A DNA stretch of 64,000 bases. Source: Ziziphus jujuba (Eukaryota > Streptophyta > Magnoliopsida > Rosales > Rhamnaceae). This document shows, in pieces, positions 57,517-64,000 of this stretch. Below the pieces are notes generated by a model, which worked only from the letters and a program-made list of their open reading frames with translations, was not told the origin of the DNA and did not search any database. The stretch is taken from positions 18,187,001 through 18,251,000 of the forward strand of contig NC_083387.1 in assembly GCF_031755915.1 (NCBI RefSeq). Reading direction: 5' to 3'. The first letter of the stretch is position 1; each line of letters starts with the position of its first letter. Made by a program: the position numbers and the translations under genes.

Positions 57517-58649
57517 GCCCCAAAAAAATATATATTAATCAAAAGAGCTCAAAGTGAAAAAGTTAAAAAAAAGCAAGCTTTACCAACTAACTTACTCTGC
57601 TGCTGGTTTGCTGTTAGAAACTTAATTAGGAAATAAAGCACAAGTTTGTTTATTTATTTTTCTCGGTGTTTGCTCAGTTTTCTCAGAACTTATGGTCAGC
57701 AGTTATAGAAAAGTTATCCAAAGTCAAGTTTTTTTAACCTTTTTTTTCCTATAAATTTTTAGAAGAAGTTTTTTGTTTTTTTTTTTTTTCTTGTGATTTT
57801 CTATGCTATAATTGCAAAGTGGGCGGCATCCTAAAATTAACAAATTCTTAATTTGCATTGAAGCCAGTAACTAACTTTCAGGTTAGAACTTATTTTTGTA
57901 TTGGTAGTAATAAATTACTTTATTTTGTTACTGCTTGGCGAGAAATTTTGTTGGATTGGACTGCTGGACCTAAAATTGATACTAGAAAAGACAAATGAAA
58001 GAAAATATATTTACAAGTTTTGAAAAATATGTTGTTATTAGAAGAAGATCTAAAATTTGAGACAAATTAGAAATTTTTTTTTTTTTTTTTTTTTTGGTTC
58101 ATTCAACTTTTGTGATATCAACTTCTGCAACAGGGATATCAAACTTACCATGGTTTGAGCTACAAGGTTATAATGGGTGGTAAAGAGGATAAGTAGAAGG
58201 TTGGGGAGGGGAACAAAAAACTCAAGATGACTATTCCAGTTTAGAGACGAGTCGTTACTCAAGCCAGTTCCTTTGAAGCTTAGTATCTTTGTGCCAATAG
58301 CATATGCAGAATAAAAATATGTCATTATTACTATTATTATTTTGTCAAATATGCTTGAAGCTTTGAATGCGGTGGATTTCCTGTTAGCTTATCCTGAGAT
58401 TTGTGGTACCATGTCATTATTTTGAAACTTAGCTTAATAACTCATACCTTTGTTCAGCCCATATCATTATTCTGAAACTTAGTTTAATAACTCATACATT
58501 ATGACATTATGTTCAGCTTCTTTTAACCATTGATCAGTCTATTTGAGAATGGTATTATAACTTAATAAAAATACGCATGAAATAAGGATATTTGGATGGT
58601 TCAGTTACCTTCAATTTCATTATCACTCAAAGGAATGTATGCTGTGAAT

Positions 58650-60690
58650 TTCTAGAATCGGTAAAGGATGTGAAAATGCATTGGAAGATGAAAGTCAAGA
58701 GCAAGAAATGCAAGATAGCATATCTACCTATGTTTGCATTCAGCAAAATTTGACAGAGCTAAACCTGTGGTTGAAGTAACAGATTCAACTACAAGTTCAG
58801 GTGCATTGCAGGGTAATGTAGAAGATAGAGTTTTAGGAGAAGAATCAAAGGTTTCTACTGAAAAGCATTCTATTTAGTCGAGGCAAGATTTCATTTTGTC
58901 AACATCTTAGATTTGGCATATGAGTAACCTGAAGTTTTCAGCACCTTTTCCTAATCTCATTTTCCTTGATACTTTGAATTTCTTTTGTTATTTCTTTTGG
59001 TTGAGGTTGGGAAGGATGTACTGCTTCTCGATTCCAAGTGAATGCTATTAAACAGGCAATATAAGTCATATATCATCAGGTTGTAGGGTTTTTCATGAAC
59101 GTTTCGAGGGAGGTTAACACTTATTAGACATGGACCTTAAAAGGCAATTGGAATATTACATCTTTTGTTGCTTGTTCTAGTATCTTGATCTTATGGAACA
59201 TTTTCTTCTGTTTGGAATTAGTATTTATCTACTTAATGGATTTATCCTTTTCACTTTTAAAGCCAACCATTCATTTCTAAAAGTGAGTTGTAGTAACATT
59301 TTGTGCAAAACAAGAGAAATAACATCACTTTACTTCTTGGGGTTGCACTTTTTCATAGAATGTTCACATAGCCAGCTCCTTTAATTTCTTTACTTGATTT
59401 GCTGGTAGGTGCTTCATTACTTCAATTTATTAAGAGAAAAAGGTATGAAAGTGCAGTTTGTGGATATTTAGAGTTGAAATTGCATTATTGAATTCTAATT
59501 GTAATTTTTGTCTCTTAAGGGATCTACACTGAAAAATATTGAAGACACGCTGGGAGTTAAGATAATATTTCCATCATCAAAGGAGGATGATTCTATTGGT
59601 AAGTTGTAAGGTTCAATTTTATGTTGTTTTGTTTTTGGTTTCTGAACAAATGCATGGTTTGGATATGTTATCTTGTTAAATTTATTTCATAACTGTGATA
59701 TAAATGTGAAGTAAATATCCATTGATTATATTCACATGGTAATCTTTTATAGGCATTGAAGGCATTCAATTGATAGTGTAACTAAAGCTTTAGCAAAGAT
59801 CCAAACCATAATTGATGAGATTAGTATCCTGTTCTTTTGAATTAGAAATATGTGGGGGTATTTCTTTCATTCTTTATTTTTAACAAGAGAATTTTATGCC
59901 AATTGCATGCATTTGATATATGCCTTTTTTTTATTTTTTAAACTTCTTGATAAGGAGAATATTCGTTAACATTACTTTCTTGTTTTCCTTGTTCGCACGC
60001 ACACATTATTAAATACATAATTGATGTTATTTCCATTTTCTTACTAAATATGGGCAGTCATAAGCCTAAATCTTGATTATTCTCATTTCATTTCACTTCC
60101 ATTAGCAATACATCCTGAATTGGTTGATAAGTGAATTGCTTTTCAAAACTCCATACTAGGATTGAGTGACCCTTGCTTGGATGAGGATGTGGATAGCGAT
60201 ACCAATGAAGATTGCAATGACAATGAAAATGAAGATAAGTCAGATAAAGGACCTAATGTTGCAGTGAAACTTAAAGCTGATAACAACGAGCATGTTAAAG
60301 TGAATATAGCCAGCATATCTCTTGCCTCTTATGCACCAAAAGAATCAAATTCTTCTATTTTATCTGGTATGGATACCTAAATGCTGAATGATATTTGAGG
60401 AGCTTAAAAGTTTTTAAGTGATGATATTTTGGTCCACTTTTTTTTTCACTTGTTAAAGACACTTCATGGATTGCCGTTGTTAGGAAGGTTTGAATGATAC
60501 TTGTAGCATGTGTTATGTTACTTGCTATAATAGTTCTTTTACATGAGTTTTTATGCCCATTTATCTTCATAACTTTCAATTGCTTATACTTTATTTATCA
60601 AACGATTGATTTAAACTACTTATACTTTGACCAACTCTCTGAAATGCAGGATCCAAACCTTTTGCTGAACTAGACATTGCCTGAAATCCT
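58650..60690 (+). pseudogene. ASCC1-like (KH and LigT-like) gene fragment, decayed, introns retained
   Basis: Exon-like pieces appear in order. Near 58660-58890 is CENALEDESQEQEMQDSIST, then VVEVTDSTTSSGAL in another frame. At 59519-59600, after a splice-like TTAAG, is GSTLKNIEDTLGVKIIFPSS, a KH-domain core. At 59752-59822 are IEG and, one frame over, IDSVTKALAKIQTIIDE. At 60073-60380 is DYSHFISLPLAIHPELVDK, an in-frame TGA (60132), then IAFQNSIL and GLSDPCLDEDVDSDTNEDCN. The last part matches the start of the LigT/AKAP7-like domain of plant homologues of ASCC1 (activating signal cointegrator 1 complex subunit 1). The LigT catalytic half is absent. Introns between pieces mean it came from genomic DNA, not a processed transcript. 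Confidence 0.72.
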
Positions 60691-60999
60691 TCTTTACTGA
60701 AGTTTCTTTTCGCAAAGGAAGAAAATATATCCTATTGATTTCTACGGTCTGCTATGTGGAGATTCCACTTGTCTAAATTGGAAGAAAAAATAAAGATGTG
60801 GCTACAAAGACAGTGAGAAAATATAGCTATTAATAATTTAAAAATATAGCTATGGTTGGTATATTCAAAAATGTATAATGTACATTATGTATAAAAGAGC
60901 TTGTAGCTTTTTAGGTTTGCATCTTATAAAGAGCTTGTAGCTTTTAAATCCATATCATACTTTAATTTTAAAATTTTCTTTTAATATTTTCATTAGGAT

Positions 61000-62495
61000 T
61001 TATTTTTGCACAAAACTCTTAGATCCAGCGCATTTATAGTGTCTGGAAAATTTTCCGCTCGTCGGAAACTTTCCTCCAATCAGAAAAACATTTCCTCCTG
61101 GCGAACAAATTTTCCTCCTATTGAAAACAATTTCTCTTGTCGAAAATCAATTTTCTCCAGTTGGAAAATCATTCTTAATAGATGAATAAATTAATACTAG
61201 GATTAAAAAGAATGAAAATGAGAGTATTATTGACATTTTTTTAAACAATAGGGTATCACAATATATATATATATATATTAAATTCAATTAACCCTATATA
61301 TATTTTAATGATAATTAATATTTAAGACGAAGATGATTTAACAAATAATGTATTGACATTTAAAATCAATAACCAATTAAAAAAAAGAAAAAAGTTGATA
61401 CATTTTGTCTTTTTTTTTTTTCTCAAAATCATTTGGACATTTCAAAAAATCTTTTGTAAACTAAAGATTCAAAATCATTTCCAGAATGTCTCTTTTCATT
61501 TAGGATTAAATTCTTAAAATACAAAATGCTAAATATGTACATCACAACATAAAAAAAGTATTACCATCGAGTAGAAAATATATCCATGATACAAAATAAT
61601 TATCAAAAGATATTAAACCATAACACTAAATTAAAACTTCCTAATTCGAAACATCAGACAATGGATTCGTACATCTCTACCTATAATGTCCAACACCATC
61701 GTATCAGCTATATGTACGTCCAATAACATCTTCACCTGCATTGCATCCTTAGTCTACGGGCTCGCCTACACGTCTATCTAAGTGGAAGAACAATACGACT
61801 TGACACATCATCCGAAGCATGCCATTGTTTTTCATTTAACACAAGATTTTTTTTTTTTTTTTGGCCAAATATAACATTTTCCTACTAGTGAAAAATTAGT
61901 GGAAAAATGATAGAAAACTAGTAGAAAAGTAGTGGAAAACTAGTGAAAATTGACAAACTAGAGGTGGAAATTCATCTTTTTCGTCAATTTTTCTCTATTT
62001 TTACTGGTTTTCGTGATTTTTTAGTTTTACACAATTTTTTCCCAATTTTCACACCATATGTCACCTAAGCATTTTTAAACTCAAATATAATAACTCATAA
62101 ACTAATTTATTACATACCCATATTCAAAAACTTTTAAAAAATACGAAAGTGGAAAAATATAAGAATAAGAGAGTAGTTGGACGATTTAGCATCCACGTTT
62201 CATCTAATAAGAAAAAAGAGAAAATTTTTACTCGAGTTCAGCTTCAAAAGTGAGAAAATACAAGAAAAAGAGAGTGAGAGCAGACGAGATACGAGAACTT
62301 TTTTTTTTTTTTTTAGGTTAACTATTGTTTGAGAAAGGAGGAAAAAGAAAAGGATAAGAGAAAAACTATTTCGTAATTTTCAATTTAGCCAAGGGTATTT
62401 TTGTCCACAGCTCGCTAGATTTAAAAAAAAAAAAAAATTTGCTAGTTTTCAAGAATGGATTAATGGGGTGGCTATTTATTTTTCAAAAAAACCCC
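61000..62495 (-). mobile_element. Internally deleted MULE, inverted relative of the 32-42 kb element
   Basis: Read on the minus strand, 62495-62050 matches 32417-32899 and 62045-61862 matches 36541-36735. Then 61840-61000 matches about 39205-39990, the end of the mudrA-like gene and its 3' region (for example TTTAATATCTTTTGATAATT). The body of the transposase is missing. It carries no gypsy insertion, so it preserves the empty site. A sawtooth of GGAGGAAA/TTTCCTCC motifs occurs in both copies (39810-39940 and 61040-61160). Confidence 0.82.
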
Positions 62496-63235
62496 ATAAT
62501 TTTATCTATTATTCTCTTTTCGTAATGGCTGAATTATTAATTATAACCTTTTGATTGATTTACTTATTTTTTAACATTCTCTCATTAAACCCATGAGTGC
62601 TACCATATCCCCAAGAACTTTCATTGATAGATCCTCCATTACCAGATTGTACCAAAACCTTACTTGTGAATCTCATTGGATCAACTTGTACCATTGCTAT
62701 GATTTCTACATTTTGCAGTTAGAAATATGAAACATCATTTGTGATTCTTCTTTGGAGACATTAACAACATCAAATACAACTCCACGATTTACCAAGGTAA
62801 TTTGTTATTTCTTTATTATAATCATGTTAAAACAAATATATTAGCTTTACGTGTATTTTGAAGTTGGTTTAAAGGAAAATATCCAGTAATGGCGTAAAAT
62901 CTTAATAAACAATGCTACTCAAAGGTTGAAAATAATATAAGCCACCATAATTAAGCATGATGTATACTTAGTAGCAAAGTATACAGTCAACTAAAAAAAA
63001 TATTACCTATCGCATCCCAAATGGAAGGCCATGCCATAATTTCAAAGGGTGTATATTTAACGATGAAGTATGCAGTCAATTATATAGTCAATTAAAAAAG
63101 ACATACCTACCTTGTAGTGGATGGCCCTACAATAGTTGGGCAGGGCATGAGATGGGGAATCTATCTCATACCCTTCCCAAATGAGGCGGGTACGAAATAG
63201 ATTTTTATGGCATTAATTGTTTAAGCAGTCTACAA
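62496..63235. other. No gene recognised
   Basis: AT-rich sequence between the inverted MULE copy and the next mudrA-like remnant. Two diverged copies of TATACTTAGTAGCAAAGTATACAGTCA-like sequence lie near 62960 and 63060. No coding region was identified. Confidence 0.4.
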
Positions 63236-63258
63236 TGTTTTTTATTTTTAAATGTTTG

Positions 63259-63990
63259 TTTGAATTGCAGTATAGTGGTCATAATTCCAATAAAAATATT
63301 ATACAATGGAAAATGGATAATAAATGAAAAGGATATACTGTTACATAAAGATCCAAAAATGAAAACCACATACATGAGAAAGAATTATACATTGTGTGAT
63401 ATGAAAGATGCAGTTTATAAGGTATTAAGTTTGGACCTAGAGAATTGTGGATTTACTTCTTCACACTTAATGTTCCAAATTCATCACCATGTCCTTGCAC
63501 TACTAATTAGATGTAGCAATTTTTATTGACAAGCAGATGACAAACCCAGTTGAATATAGGTCTTTATTATATGTTGACATAATCCCTTGGGTGCAATAGT
63601 TTTGGGAATTTGCATTTTGTAGGAACTATCCATTCAAGATATTCTTCTGTTAATGGCCACAACCCACTAAGTCTACACTCAGATCCTTCTCTAAGATATA
63701 ATGGTCAAAGTCGACTCCGCTCTTCAATAGAGGTAATGTTTGCCACCTTAATGGCAATATAAATATTGGAATCACAGGTGCTAGAAACAAATGTGACAAA
63801 TACCCAACTAAATGAAGATTTGGGTAACAATGTTGACAACAATCATTTATATGATGAATTCATTAGATGGTTGCATCAAATGATATGGTAGACAATCTTG
63901 ATGATCACAAAAATTTGAATTTTTATCCATGCGGTGATGATTCTCCTCCTAATAATATATTGATGATGATTGGTATGATGATAATTTTTC
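63259..63990 (+). pseudogene. N-terminal part of another mudrA-like gene, decayed, runs to window edge
   Basis: After an intron-like TTGCAG the frame reads VVIIPIKILYNGKWIINEKD, followed by CDMKDAVYKVLSLDLENCGF, the layout of the N-terminal region of MULE transposases (YNGxW, then a helix with regularly spaced hydrophobics). It stops at 63529. Downstream fragments (near 63775 TNVTNTQLNEDLGNNVDNNH-like, and 63890 onward) look like the acidic linker. The gene probably continues past the window. It resembles the decayed start of the 36.8-kb mudrA-like gene (VIAVLYNE). Confidence 0.5.
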
Positions 63991-64000
63991 ACCTGATAAT

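Larger units (their letters stand above)
56951..62495. mobile_element. Possible Pack-MULE carrying an ASCC1-like gene fragment
   Basis: The left edge reads a T-run, then GAAAAATAACCCC, TTGAAATATAGCAA, a T-run, ACTAGCCAAC and GGACAAAAATGCC. The right edge, read on the reverse strand from 62495, gives GGGGTTTTTTTGAAAAATAA, then TTGAAAACTAGCAAA, a T-run, TCTAGCGAGC and GGACAAAAATACCC. The order and spacing agree, in inverted orientation, as expected of MULE termini. Between them lie the ASCC1-like fragment and a piece of MULE interior. The similarity is partial and no target duplication was found, so this is a proposal. Confidence 0.4.

Overview
The window is nuclear DNA from a flowering plant, most likely a eudicot. 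It is AT-rich, its genes have GT-AG introns, and it holds plant-type genes (UDP-glycosyltransferase, DOMON/cytochrome b561, F-box/LRR) between CACTA, Mutator-like, Ty3/gypsy and Ty1/copia elements. The species cannot be fixed from sequence alone. Exon structures below were worked out by hand from reading frame and splice sites.

1-18018 is one CACTA (En/Spm) element whose left end lies outside the window. It carries two divergent genes, both with complete reconstructed frames. On the minus strand a 12-exon gene (4304-7940) encodes a TNPA-like / DUF8039 / Ulp1-type C48 protease fusion of about 776 aa. On the plus strand a 3-exon TNP2-type transposase (13129-16631) encodes about 1084 aa. About 37 near-perfect palindromes sharing the 12-bp arm GGCGACGCATAA lie in two arrays, one in the left subterminal region and one in the interval between the two divergent genes. 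The right end is a canonical TAGTAGTG terminus at 18018.

18019-32400 is host gene space: a two-exon UGT74-like glycosyltransferase (minus), a four-exon DOMON/cytochrome b561 protein (plus), a single-exon F-box/LRR protein (minus), and a small two-exon zinc-ribbon-like protein resembling Arabidopsis At4g08330 whose stop codon lies only 10 bp before the F-box start codon.

32417-42885 is an old Mutator-like element with a decayed mudrA-type transposase (plus) and a convergent decayed Ulp1-like gene (minus). A Ty3/gypsy element with most of its 3' LTR and polymerase deleted sits in its left end (5-bp duplication AATTG), and a solo LTR of the same family sits in the Ulp1-like gene (5-bp duplication ATTTG).

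42886-57516 is a tandem array of a Ty1/copia element: a truncated copy followed by two nearly identical 6-kb units. Each unit carries a 5'-truncated LTR, gag, pol, a full LTR and about 627 bp of 3' flanking DNA, joined at a 4-bp microhomology.

57517-64000 holds a decayed, intron-containing fragment of an ASCC1-like (KH plus LigT-like) gene, possibly captured by a Mutator-like element (Pack-MULE). An internally deleted, inverted relative of the 32-42 kb Mutator element follows, and then the start of another decayed mudrA-like gene.
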